From Candidatus Eiseniibacteriota bacterium (GTDB taxonomy: Bacteria; Eisenbacteria; RBG-16-71-46; CAIMUX01), in NCBI GenBank assembly GCA_020633975.1, contig JACKCR010000002.1:2108001-2172000 (forward strand): DNA of 64,000 nt, read 5' to 3'. Position numbers and translations under genes: made by a program. Positions 43,340-52,178 of the stretch are shown one piece after another; within the stretch, counting starts at the first letter, position 1, and every line of letters starts with the position of its first letter. The notes under the pieces are model-generated. The model was not told the origin of the DNA, ran no database searches, and was given only the letters and a program-made list of their open reading frames with translations.

Positions 43340-44562
43340 GCCTTCTCCGCGCCCACGAGTCGCGTCGCGGGGTCATAGAGTTCGTTGGAGATCCGTGGCT
43401 GCGCGTTCATCACGATGTCGGTGAGGAGTTCGGCCGTTCCCATCGCGGACGTGATGCCGAGGCCTTCGTGCCCGGAGGCGATGAATACACCGGGCCGTCC
43501 GGGAATGGCGCCGATCCAGGGACGATCGTCGGGCGACGCGGGGCGGAATCCTGTCCAGATGCGGAGGATCTGCAGAGTGCGGATGGACGGGACGTAGCGG
43601 ATCGCTTGGTCGATCATCCGCTTCGTGATTCCGGGGTCGACACTTCGATCGAGACCGGCGAACTGTCGGCACGATCCGATCAGGACCTGCCCGGTCGATC
43701 GGGGTTGCACGTTCATCGAGACGGAGTCGCCTTCGCCCATGTGTGTGTTCTTGACGTACGCGAGCTCGACGACCTGGTGGCGGAGGAAGCCAGGATACCG
43801 GTCGGTGATCGCAAGGTGTCCCTTCCGCGGCTGGATGCCGACCTCGGGAAGGAGCTTCGCGGTTCCGACTCCGGACGCGACGATGATCGCCGAGTACGTT
43901 TCCCAGTCACCGCCAGCGGTTCGCAGCCGAGGTGCCGACCCGCCACGAGCACGACGCTGGCCGCCACTCGCAACCACATCGGAGCCAGTCGCGGTGCCCG
44001 AGCCACTCGTCGAACCCAGCTCTTCGACCGTCTCGTGCGCTCGCACCGTGATCCGGTTCGCCGCAGGTGACTCGTTCAGCCAATAACTCACGACGCGAGG
44101 CGGATAGACCACCGCGTCCTCTGGAACCCGCATGGCGCCGAGTAGATCGTGCGCGAGTTCGGGTTCGATCTGGCGAAGCTGGGCCGCGTCCACGACCTCC
44201 GCTTCGACGCCGAACCGTCTCAGGCCAGCGGTCTTCTCGTGCGCGGTCGCGAGATCCTCGTCGTCCGCCGCAAGCCAGAGCGTTCCGCACTTGTCGACTT
44301 CGCACCCGGGAGGAAGGTCCGGGAGTAGGCGGCCCCAGAGTTCCATCGAGCGGCCGATGAGTTCGAACTGCGCCGGGGAGTCTGCGAGGAAGAGGAGGTG
44401 TCCCATACCCTCCGCGGTCGCGCCGCCGCCAAGCTCGCCTCGATCGAAGACGGTGACGTGGGCGCCGCGTGCCGCGAGTTCCGCGGCGATCGAAGCGCCG
44501 ATGACGCCGGCGCCGATCACGGCGATGTCGGAACGTGTGTTGACCGAGTGTCTCGCCGTCAT
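43336..44562 (-). CDS. FAD-dependent D-hydroxyproline/D-amino-acid dehydrogenase, catalytic subunit (predicted)
   Basis: 408 residues of the DAO (glycine/D-amino acid oxidase) family. Dinucleotide-binding IAVIGAGVIGASIAAELAAR, then GGGATAEGMGHL and QPRKGHLAITD. The C-terminal RIWTGFRPASPDDRPWIGAI and IASGHEGLGITSAMGTAELL are typical. An insertion rich in Ser, Gly and Arg (about residues 183-215) is unusual. The operon suggests it oxidises cis-4-hydroxy-D-proline and passes electrons to the 2Fe-2S subunit encoded next. Other D-amino acids or sarcosine cannot be excluded. Confidence 0.87.
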   Translation of the reverse strand: MTARHSVNTRSDIAVIGAGVIGASIAAELAARGAHVTVFDRGELGGGATAEGMGHLLFLADSPAQFELIGRSMELWGRLLPDLPPGCEVDKCGTLWLAADDEDLATAHEKTAGLRRFGVEAEVVDAAQLRQIEPELAHDLLGAMRVPEDAVVYPPRVVSYWLNESPAANRITVRAHETVEELGSTSGSGTATGSDVVASGGQRRARGGSAPRLRTAGGDWETYSAIIVASGVGTAKLLPEVGIQPRKGHLAITDRYPGFLRHQVVELAYVKNTHMGEGDSVSMNVQPRSTGQVLIGSCRQFAGLDRSVDPGITKRMIDQAIRYVPSIRTLQILRIWTGFRPASPDDRPWIGAIPGRPGVFIASGHEGLGITSAMGTAELLTDIVMNAQPRISNELYDPATRLVGAEKA

Positions 44563-44685
44563 CGCAGCGGCCCCTCTGCTGTCATCGTCGGCACTCTAGG
44601 CAACTCGCCACTGTGTCCTCCACACGGAGGAGTGACCGAACGGAGAGGGGCTCCCGAACGATGGATCCTTCCCACTCGAACTCTG

Positions 44686-45627
44686 TCATCGGATCCCGTC
44701 CCGGAAGGGATCGCTCGAATCGAACAGCAGCGTGCTCTCCGACGTCACGAACGCAGACCCTCGCACGAGTGGGTAGACCTTGCCGTCTTTCACCTCGACG
44801 CGTCCGCGGAAGATGCTCCCGACGATGCTCTCCTGACGCCAGACCGCACCGGGTGCGAGCTTTCCGTCGGCATGGAGACACGCGAGCTTCGCGCTCGTGC
44901 CGGTTCCGCAGGGCGAGCGGTCGTAGGCTTTCCCGGGGCAGAGGACGAAGTTCCGACTGTCGGCGTGCGGATTCGGCGACGGTCCGAACAGCTCTATGTG
45001 GTCGATCTCGCCGCCGTCGGCTCCGCGTGTTCCGTCTCGTTCGAGCGCCTGCCGGATCCTCCACGTGACGTCCGTGAGTCGTTCGACGTTGCTCAGCTCG
45101 AGGACTTCGTCGTGCTCGTCGACGAGGAAGAACCAGTTGCCGCCCCAGGCGACATCGCCACGGACGGTTCCGTAGCCGGGTACGTCGACGGAGATCCCCT
45201 GCGCGAACCGGTAGCTCTGGACGTTTCGCACCTCGACCTCACCGTCTAGGTGGAGAGTGGCCGTCACCGGCCCGACCGGCGTATCGAGACGATGCGTTCC
45301 GGGACGGATCCGGCCCATGTGCGCGAGCGTCACGATCACTCCGATCGTGCCGTGGACGCACATGTTCAGGTAGCCGACGTTGTTGAAGAAGATGACGCCG
45401 GTGATCGCCGCGGGGTCGTCCGGCGGAACGAGGAGCGCACCGACGACCTCGTCGGATCCCCTCGGTTCGTTGACGACGGCGGATCGGAACGCGTCGTGTT
45501 CCAGGCGGAACCGCTCCCGTCTCTCCGCGACCGTCCCGGAGCCCAACTCAGGACCGCCGGAGACGACCATGCGGGTCGGCTCTCCGCCGGTGTGCGAATC
45601 GACCACTTCCGTCCTCGTCAGCGTCAT
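44686..45627 (-). CDS. 4-hydroxyproline 2-epimerase
   Basis: 313 residues of the proline racemase family. [19 protein letters not shown] at the N-terminus. Acid/base Cys90 in [11 protein letters not shown] and Cys240 in [12 protein letters not shown] are both present, so a racemase/epimerase and not a dehydratase. The residue after Cys90 is Val where Gly is commonest. It converts trans-4-hydroxy-L-proline to cis-4-hydroxy-D-proline, step one of the operon. The ATG at 45627 is chosen by homology; the frame stays open 44 codons further. It starts beside a hairpin covering its Shine-Dalgarno. Confidence 0.93.
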   Translation of the reverse strand: MTLTRTEVVDSHTGGEPTRMVVSGGPELGSGTVAERRERFRLEHDAFRSAVVNEPRGSDEVVGALLVPPDDPAAITGVIFFNNVGYLNMCVHGTIGVIVTLAHMGRIRPGTHRLDTPVGPVTATLHLDGEVEVRNVQSYRFAQGISVDVPGYGTVRGDVAWGGNWFFLVDEHDEVLELSNVERLTDVTWRIRQALERDGTRGADGGEIDHIELFGPSPNPHADSRNFVLCPGKAYDRSPCGTGTSAKLACLHADGKLAPGAVWRQESIVGSIFRGRVEVKDGKVYPLVRGSAFVTSESTLLFDSSDPFRDGIR

Positions 45628-45628
45628 G

Positions 45629-45649
45629 GCGAGGGAGCATACTCCTCGC
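45629..45649 (-). promoter_or_regulatory. Hairpin sequestering the epimerase ribosome binding site
   Basis: In the mRNA, GCGAGGAG pairs with CUCCCUCGC around a UAUG loop (one bulged base), and the stem ends one base before the AUG. The only Shine-Dalgarno, GAGGAG, is in the 5' arm. Closing of the stem should hide it, so the first gene of the operon may be translationally controlled. Confidence 0.45.
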
Positions 45650-45764
45650 TCCACGGTGGTTCCAGGGCAGGCCGGTACGGACTCTCCGAAGCCCACGCAA
45701 GCGGGGCCGAACACCGGCAGCCGATCGGAGCCGGGCAGCGAACGCTCGAGAGGAGACACGAAGC

Positions 45765-47168
45765 ATGCTTCACACCGTCCACAAGATCCCGGGGCTCGTC
45801 CTTCTCGACCACGTCTTCACGCTGCCCCTGGTTCACGAAGCGGGCTCGGTGCGCGCGGGGGGCGCGAAGGGCGGCGACGCGAAGGGCCGAGGCTCAGCCA
45901 CCGGAGCGAAGGCCGCCGCTGGCGACCCGCGCACGATCCAAGTCTTCGCACGGGAAGTCCGCTCCGCCAAGGACCGCAGCCCGGACCTGGGCGACTCGAA
46001 GACAGGCCCAGGCGCCGACGCACGGGACCGGCCGTTCCTCGTCTTCTTCCAGGGAGGTCCCGGTTTCGGTGCGCCTCGACCGATGGAGCGCTCCGGCTGG
46101 ATCGGGAAGGCGCTCGAGACGCACCGCGTGCTCCTCCTCGACATGCGCGGGATGGGACGGAGCACTCCGGTCACTCACCAATCACTCGCGAGGTTCGGAA
46201 GTCCGGCGGAGTCGGCCGAGTACCTCTCCCACTTCCGCGCGGACTCGATCGTCCGCGACGCCGAAGCGATCCGTACTGAGCTTGCAAGCGGAGAACGATG
46301 GTCGGCACTGGGACAGAGCTACGGCGGGTTCTGCATCACGACCTACCTCTCGCTCGCGCCCGAAGGACTCGCGTCTGTCTACATCACAGGTGGACTCCCT
46401 CCACTCGCCCGGAGCGCCGACGAGGTCTACAGAGCGACGTACCAACGGCTGACCAAGCGGAACGAACGCTACTACGACCGCTACCCGAAGGATGCAGAGC
46501 TGATGGAGCGTCTCTGCGCATACCTCCGGACACACGACGTCTCCCTGCCCGGAGGCGGTCCACTCAGTGTGCGGAAGCTGCAGCTGCTCGGGAGCCGGTT
46601 CGGGATGAGCGACGGATTCGAGACCGTCCACTACCTCCTCGAGAACGCGTTCGTCGAAGGCGCATCAGCAGAGGAGGTCGCGTTCCTTTTCCTACGTGAC
46701 TTCGAGAACGCGCTCTCCTTCGAGACGCATCCGATCTACTCGATCCTGCACGAGTCGATCTACGCGCAGGGAGACGCGACGCGCTGGTCGGCGGAACGGA
46801 TCCGCGGGGAGCACCCTATCTTCGATCCGTCCCGCAAGGTCCCGTACTTCACGGGTGAGATGATCTACCCGTGGATGTTCGAGGAGTATCCGCGTCTCGC
46901 GCCACTCCGGGCGGCCGCGGACCTTCTCGCCGAGAAGGAAGACTGGCCGGCACTATATGACCCGCACGTTCTGGCGAAGAACGAAGTCCCCGGGGCGGCA
47001 GTCGTCTATCACGACGACATGTACGTGGAGCGGGAGTTCTCGGAGGAGACAGCGGCGTCTACCCGCGGGATGAAGACCTGGGTGACGAACGAGTACGACC
47101 ACAACGGACTCCGCGCGGACGGCGCGAAGATCCTCGGGAAGCTGATGGACATGGCGCCGGCGAGGTAG
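45765..47168 (+). CDS. pip: Proline iminopeptidase (S33 family)
   Basis: 467 residues, alpha/beta-hydrolase. Oxyanion segment [13 protein letters not shown], nucleophile Ser185 in LGQSYGGFC, late Asp/His region near VYHDDMYV and [12 protein letters not shown]. It removes N-terminal proline (some members hydroxyproline) from peptides. Residues 27-90 contain a Gly/Ala/Lys-rich insertion. It is divergent from the hydroxyproline operon with 137 bases between starts, and has AGAGGAG nine bases before the ATG. No signal peptide is seen, so it acts on imported peptides. Confidence 0.92.
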   Translation: MLHTVHKIPGLVLLDHVFTLPLVHEAGSVRAGGAKGGDAKGRGSATGAKAAAGDPRTIQVFAREVRSAKDRSPDLGDSKTGPGADARDRPFLVFFQGGPGFGAPRPMERSGWIGKALETHRVLLLDMRGMGRSTPVTHQSLARFGSPAESAEYLSHFRADSIVRDAEAIRTELASGERWSALGQSYGGFCITTYLSLAPEGLASVYITGGLPPLARSADEVYRATYQRLTKRNERYYDRYPKDAELMERLCAYLRTHDVSLPGGGPLSVRKLQLLGSRFGMSDGFETVHYLLENAFVEGASAEEVAFLFLRDFENALSFETHPIYSILHESIYAQGDATRWSAERIRGEHPIFDPSRKVPYFTGEMIYPWMFEEYPRLAPLRAAADLLAEKEDWPALYDPHVLAKNEVPGAAVVYHDDMYVEREFSEETAASTRGMKTWVTNEYDHNGLRADGAKILGKLMDMAPAR

Positions 47169-47285
47169 CCGGAATTGCTGATGGTGACGGTGCCGGTTCC
47201 AGCGCGGGAGGGCGTATGTGCGCAGGCTCTGCGGCGCCGAACTTCTCCTCGACCGTTCGGGCCGTGGCACGCTAGTCTCCCCCGC

Positions 47286-47798
47286 ATGCCAAACAATACA
47301 CATCCTCTTCATGACTTTCTGGATCAACCGGGACGTTCCGGTCCCTACGGCGGCGTCCTCGATGAGTACGCCCGTGCAGCGGCGGAGCTGTCTACTGTCG
47401 TCGAGTCGATCGACGAGACCACGTTCGCAAAGGAACAGGAGTCGAACGACCCGGATACGACGTCCCTGCGCCGGATCTGCGTCCACTGTATCAATGCGGC
47501 GTTCGGTTACTCGAACATGGTCCGGAAGGAGCGCGGGCTGGAACCGGACACGAGCGGTCGCCTGGCCGAAGACCACCCACTCGTTCCCTCGGAGTTCCGA
47601 GGACACCTCGGCCGCGCGATCCGGCACACCGCCGAAACGGTCGAGCCGCTTTGGGATGCGGACCTCGAGACCCTCCTCGCAACCACGTTCAAATCCCGCT
47701 GGGGACAGACCTACGATGCCGAGTCGATCTTCGAACACGGCATCGTCCACCTCCTCCGTCATCGCCGCCAGATCGAGCGGTGGCTCCAGGGAATCTGA
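47286..47798 (+). CDS. DinB-like four-helix metalloprotein
   Basis: 170 residues starting MPNNTHPLHDFLDQPG. Helical, with a His in RRICVHCINAAFGYS and a C-terminal EHGIVHLLRHRRQIERWL that matches the metal-binding His pattern of DinB/YfiT proteins. The ATG at 47286 is chosen because the region upstream is not protein-like. Family members include thiol transferases and stress proteins; the role here is unknown. It lies 117 bases after pip. Confidence 0.75.
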   Translation: MPNNTHPLHDFLDQPGRSGPYGGVLDEYARAAAELSTVVESIDETTFAKEQESNDPDTTSLRRICVHCINAAFGYSNMVRKERGLEPDTSGRLAEDHPLVPSEFRGHLGRAIRHTAETVEPLWDADLETLLATTFKSRWGQTYDAESIFEHGIVHLLRHRRQIERWLQGI

Positions 47799-47869
47799 AA
47801 CACACGGGGGCGAAAGGTCGCCGATTGCAACGTTCCGACTGACCCATTTCGATCGAGCGACTCGAATCC

Positions 47870-49210
47870 ATGAACCGATCCCACCCCGCCGGCGCTAGAG
47901 AGATTCTGGCGCTGGCGATCCCAGCACTCGGGGCACTGGCTGCCGATCCACTCCTCGGCCTCCTCGACACCGCGCTAGTCGGACGGCTCGGCGCACCGCA
48001 GCTCGCGGCACTCGGCGCGGCGAACGCACTCTTCTCGCTCTTTGCTGCCTCCCTCATCTTCCTCGAGTACGGGACGACGGCACGACTCGCCCGTCGATTC
48101 GGCGCGGGGCAGATCGACCGGCTGGTGCGCGAAGGGATCCAGATGTCCTGGATCGCGATCGCTCTCGGCGCAGTCTTCATGCTCTGGCTCCACTTCGCGC
48201 CGGACAGCGTCCTCGGATGGCTGGACGTACCGCCGGAAGTGCAGGCTCCGGCCGCGACCTACCTCAGCATCCGCGCGTTCGGCATGATCCCGTCGCTCGG
48301 CCTTCGTGTCGGCCACGGTGTGTTCCGCGGCATCCAGGACACCCGCGCGCCGCTCGTCATCGTGGTCCTGATGAACGCGATGAACGGAGTGCTCGACGTC
48401 CTCCTCATCTTCGGATGGTCCCGAATCGGACTTCCCGCCTTCGGGATCGCCGGAGCCGCGTGGGCGACGAATTGCGCTCAGTGGCTCGGCGCGATCGCGA
48501 TGTTCGTATGGCTGGGGACACGTCTCCGTGCACTCGGATTCGAAGGACGTCCTCCGCTGAGGCTCGAACTGGGCGTCCTCCGCGAACTCTTCGGGATCGG
48601 GCGGGACCTCCTCCTCCGCTCGCTCGGTCTCCAAGCCGCGCTCTTCGCCGGGACACGGATGGCCGCGGCCGTCGGCACGGCCGCACTCGCCGCACATCAG
48701 GTCGGCTGGCAGCTCTGGCTCTTCCTGGCGCTCCTCCTCGACAGCCTAGCCATCGCTGGGCAAGCCCTGATCGCACGGTGGCTCGGCGCCGGAGAGATCG
48801 AGATCGCGCGCGCCGTGGGACGACGTCTTCGTGTCTGGGGACTCGTCCTCGGGACAGCATTTGCGCTGCTCTTCGTCGCCCTGCGTCCGCTCCTCCCCCG
48901 CATCTTCACCGGCGAGCCCGAAGTGCTCGCACAGATCGACCGGATCTTCCCGCTCCTCGCCTGGATGCAGATCCCGAACGCCTGGCTCTTCGTCCTCGAC
49001 GGCCTCCTCATCGGAGCGTCGGACATGCGATTCCTCCGCAACTCGATGGTCCCCCTCGGGCTGTTCGGCGCGTTCACCGCCTGGGCCGGATACCAGTTCA
49101 CGGGGACGCTGCTGGGCGTCTGGCTCGGCATTGCGGTCTTCATGATCGTCCGGACCGTGGCGATGGAGCTCCGGTGGCTGAGCGGCAAGTGGGTGACGGC
49201 GGGGGAATAG
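47870..49210 (+). CDS. MATE-family efflux transporter (DinF-like)
   Basis: 446 residues and about 12 membrane segments. The N-terminal half has EILALAIPALGALAADPLLG, LVGRLGAPQLAALGAANALF and RIGLPAFGIAGAAWATNCAQ. The second half has GTAALAAHQVGWQLWLFLAL and AGQALIARWLGAGEIEIARA, the features of the DinF branch. It exchanges protons or sodium for drugs or metabolites. The substrate is not predictable. It lies 71 bases after the DinB-like gene. Confidence 0.93.
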   Translation: MNRSHPAGAREILALAIPALGALAADPLLGLLDTALVGRLGAPQLAALGAANALFSLFAASLIFLEYGTTARLARRFGAGQIDRLVREGIQMSWIAIALGAVFMLWLHFAPDSVLGWLDVPPEVQAPAATYLSIRAFGMIPSLGLRVGHGVFRGIQDTRAPLVIVVLMNAMNGVLDVLLIFGWSRIGLPAFGIAGAAWATNCAQWLGAIAMFVWLGTRLRALGFEGRPPLRLELGVLRELFGIGRDLLLRSLGLQAALFAGTRMAAAVGTAALAAHQVGWQLWLFLALLLDSLAIAGQALIARWLGAGEIEIARAVGRRLRVWGLVLGTAFALLFVALRPLLPRIFTGEPEVLAQIDRIFPLLAWMQIPNAWLFVLDGLLIGASDMRFLRNSMVPLGLFGAFTAWAGYQFTGTLLGVWLGIAVFMIVRTVAMELRWLSGKWVTAGE

Positions 49211-49327
49211 ACCCAGGCGACGCGGCGCGGGCGATTTCGCCCGGCCCCCCCCTTCCATACCAGCCCAGCCTCGACGACCCCGATCGTGGTAAGATCGTAG
49301 TTCGGCCGAAACCATCGGAGACAACTC

Positions 49328-51181
49328 ATGCTGACACGACCCACTAGCTGCTTGGGTTCCGCCGGACGCGTCGGATCCCTCCTCTCCCTGCTCGCCGGTG
49401 CCGCCCTGACCACGCTCGCTCTCCCCCAACCCGCCCTGGCGGAGTGGGACGTCGACGGGATCGAGGAGCTCCTCCCGCGCGAGGAGTCCCCGCGCGAATA
49501 CGAGATGTGGCGCGGCCACGAGGATGAGCTCGCGCGCCTCCAGTCACTCCGCGCCGCCGATCCGCCACCGATGGCGCCGATCCGCAACTGCGCGGAGTGG
49601 GAGCCGCTCACGGGAGTGCTGATCCGCTACCCGCTCGGTCTGCCCTACAACCTCATCCGCGACCTCGACGACCACCTCACGGTCCATGTCGTCGTCTCGA
49701 GCGGAAACTTCGCCGCAGCGCAGTCGAACTTCACCAACCAGGGCGTGGACATGAGCAAGGTGGAGTGGCTGATCAAGCCGAACGACTCGATCTGGACGCG
49801 CGACTACGGTCCGTGGTTCGTCTTCGACGGAGAGGACAACCTCGGGATCATCGACCACACCTACAACCGCCCGCAGCGTCCGAATGACAACTTGATCCCG
49901 ATCGAGTTCGCGAACCAGCAAGGGATCCCGGTCTACAGCCACGACATGTACCACACGGGTGGCAACTACATGACGGACGGCTTCCACGTCAGCTCGTCGA
50001 CCGCGCTCGTCTACAACGAGGCGGCATCACACAACGGGATGACCCAGACGGAAGTCGATCAGCTCATGTTCGACTACTACGGGATCGAGAACTACGAAGT
50101 GCTCGACTACATCGAACCGACCGGAATCCACCACATCGACACCTGGGCCAAGTTCCTCGACGAGGAAACCGTGCTGGTGAAGGACGTTTGGTCGACGCAC
50201 GTCAGCTACGCGAACCTCAACCAGCGCGCGACCCTTCTCGCCTCGCTCCCTTCGTCGACGGGCCGGAACTACGATGTCCACCGGGTCTACTGCTACAACC
50301 TCGGCAACGGCACGCCTGCGTCGTACACGAACAGCCTCCTCGCGAACGAGCGGGTCTACGTTCCGCTGTTCGGCAACGCGACCTACGATGCCGACGCGAT
50401 CGCCGCATACCAGGCCGCGATGCCGGGCTACGACGTGCGCGGCTACACCTACAGCGGCTTCCTTTCCGACGACGCACTGCACTGCCGGACCAAGGGCGTG
50501 ATGGACAGCGAGATGCTCCGCGTGGAACACGTATCGGTGCAGGACGCGCAGGTCGGTGATGTCGACATCGCTGCCTTCGCCCACTCGTACGGTGGACACG
50601 CGATCACGAACGCCGAGATTGTCTACCGTCAGGATGGCGGTGCCTGGACGACCTCCCCTCTATCGCCGATCGGCGGAGACGACTACGTCGGCACGATCCC
50701 GATGCCTTCGATCGTGACCACGACCGACTACTACGTCCACTTCGAGGACGCTTCCGGTCGTGAAGAAGGAATGCCGCGCTCTGAACCGGCCGGCTGGTAC
50801 TCGTTCGACCACTCTCCGGATCCGTCGAGCGTCGGAGACGGCGACCTCGCGGGCGGCGACGGCGGCAATGGCCCCGGCGGCATCGGACAGGACGGCCGGT
50901 TGCCCGGCGCCGAGCTGCTCCCCAACTACCCGAACCCGTTCCCGAGCGCGACCACCTTCCGGTTCGACCTCGCCTACGCCGACCAGGCCGAACTGATGGT
51001 CTTCGACCCGCAGGGACGTCTCGTCCGCACCCTCTTCCACGGAGAAGCCGCGGCCGGACGGAACGAGATCGAGTGGGACGGAAAGGACGATCGAGGACGC
51101 GACGTACCGTCCGGCGTCTACTACTATCGCCTCCGCGCTGCCGGACTCCAGTACACGAGACCGGCGCAGATCACGAGGTAG
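49328..51181 (+). CDS. Secreted peptidylarginine/agmatine deiminase-like enzyme with sorting tail
   Basis: 617 residues. A signal peptide (residues 1-38, ending LPQPALA) is followed by a PAD_porph-type catalytic domain (about 85-400). The likely catalytic set is D159 in IWTRDYGPWF, H269 and D271 in IHHIDTWAKF, and nucleophile C386 in DALHCRTKG. The spacing is close to that of the Porphyromonas gingivalis peptidylarginine deiminase (D130, H236, D238, C351). An Ig-like region (about 400-500), a Gly-rich linker and a FlgD-like/type-A sorting domain from LLPNYPNPFPS to the end follow. Secretion argues for protein arginine or extracellular agmatine as substrate. Confidence 0.88.
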   Translation: MLTRPTSCLGSAGRVGSLLSLLAGAALTTLALPQPALAEWDVDGIEELLPREESPREYEMWRGHEDELARLQSLRAADPPPMAPIRNCAEWEPLTGVLIRYPLGLPYNLIRDLDDHLTVHVVVSSGNFAAAQSNFTNQGVDMSKVEWLIKPNDSIWTRDYGPWFVFDGEDNLGIIDHTYNRPQRPNDNLIPIEFANQQGIPVYSHDMYHTGGNYMTDGFHVSSSTALVYNEAASHNGMTQTEVDQLMFDYYGIENYEVLDYIEPTGIHHIDTWAKFLDEETVLVKDVWSTHVSYANLNQRATLLASLPSSTGRNYDVHRVYCYNLGNGTPASYTNSLLANERVYVPLFGNATYDADAIAAYQAAMPGYDVRGYTYSGFLSDDALHCRTKGVMDSEMLRVEHVSVQDAQVGDVDIAAFAHSYGGHAITNAEIVYRQDGGAWTTSPLSPIGGDDYVGTIPMPSIVTTTDYYVHFEDASGREEGMPRSEPAGWYSFDHSPDPSSVGDGDLAGGDGGNGPGGIGQDGRLPGAELLPNYPNPFPSATTFRFDLAYADQAELMVFDPQGRLVRTLFHGEAAAGRNEIEWDGKDDRGRDVPSGVYYYRLRAAGLQYTRPAQITR

Positions 51182-51187
51182 TCGGGC

Positions 51188-51207
51188 GGGCCGTCTCCGG
51201 GCGGCCC
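51188..51207 (+). terminator. GC hairpin after the deiminase gene
   Basis: GGGCCG (51188-51193) and CGGCCC (51202-51207), with an 8-base loop, begin six bases past the stop. No T-run follows, so this is a weak terminator or a 3'-end stabiliser. Confidence 0.35.
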
Positions 51208-51359
51208 CACCCACGACGAGCCGAGCTTCGGAGCGACTGCGGCGAAGCCGCGACGCGCCGGGAGTCGCGGGAACCTCGACCACGGCCGAACCGTCCGATG
51301 GAGCGGGTCGAGACGCGAGAGTGTGACGGCGGCACAACCGCCGACTGGAGAACCAGCGA

Positions 51360-51893
51360 GTGAACGAGTACCTGATCCTGACGGTGATCGCAGACGATCG
51401 TCCCGGTCTCGTCGACACCCTGTCCCGTACGATTGCGGAACACGACGGCAGTTGGCTCGAGAGCCGGATGTCCCGCCTGGCCGGAAAGTTCGCCGGCGTC
51501 CTGCGCATCGAAGTCGCAAGCGAACGGAGCGACGCGCTCGAGGCCGCACTCCGCGCCCTCTCTGCCGAAGGATTCCAACTTCAGCTCGAGCGGAGTCCCG
51601 ACCCCGCCGCCATCGAAGCCCCACGCGAGCGGATCCTCGAGGTGGTCGGACACGACCGTCCCGGAATCATCGCCGCGCTGTCGCGTACGCTCGCCGTGCA
51701 CCGCGTCAACGTCGAGTCCCTCGAGACGGAACGGAAGAACGCCGCCATGTCCGGCGAGAGCCTCTTCCAGGCCAAGGCGAGGATCCACATGCCGGCAGAC
51801 CTCGATGAGAACGAGCTGCAACGTGCACTCGAAGCGATCGCCGGGGACTTGATGGTCGACCTGCGGATGGGCGCGGAGACGAAGACGGCGTAG
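51360..51893 (+). CDS. GcvR-like tandem ACT-domain protein
   Basis: 177 residues made of two ACT domains. The first is YLILTVIADDRPGLVDTLSR ... GSWLESRMSRLAGKFAGVL; the second is ERILEVVGHDRPGIIAALSR ... VNVESLETERKNA. The D-R-P-G turn binds small ligands in this family. GcvR represses glycine-cleavage genes through GcvA in enterobacteria; no gcv gene is near, so the role is open. The start is GTG with GGAG nine bases upstream. Confidence 0.9.
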   Translation: MNEYLILTVIADDRPGLVDTLSRTIAEHDGSWLESRMSRLAGKFAGVLRIEVASERSDALEAALRALSAEGFQLQLERSPDPAAIEAPRERILEVVGHDRPGIIAALSRTLAVHRVNVESLETERKNAAMSGESLFQAKARIHMPADLDENELQRALEAIAGDLMVDLRMGAETKTA

Positions 51894-51921
51894 TGCTACG
51901 GGCGGTCGGCGGGTCGATTGC

Positions 51922-51942
51922 GACTCCCGGCGCCGAGACTCC
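51922..51942 (+). repeat. Solitary copy of dispersed repeat
   Basis: A perfect copy of ACTCCCGGCGCCGAGACTCC with a leading G, in the 285-base gap between the ACT gene and the M48 peptidase gene. The rest of that gap shows nothing else I can support. Confidence 0.75.
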
Positions 51943-52178
51943 GGTGGGGTTGGCGCGTCCTGTTGCCCGATTGCCCCCGCCCTTCGTCGACGCCGCGGCT
52001 CCTCCCCACCCGATCAGTAGAACCCCGTATGGGTCCTCGCCACTCACCAAGCCCACGGTGCTGTAGACTCCTCCTGCCCTCAAGACTGCGGCACGCTCGT
52101 GCTGCCCAGCCGTCGCCGTTCGTCCCGACGCGTCACGTCGCAATGGACCGCTGCACCACCGGTCCGGTGGAGGCCCCC

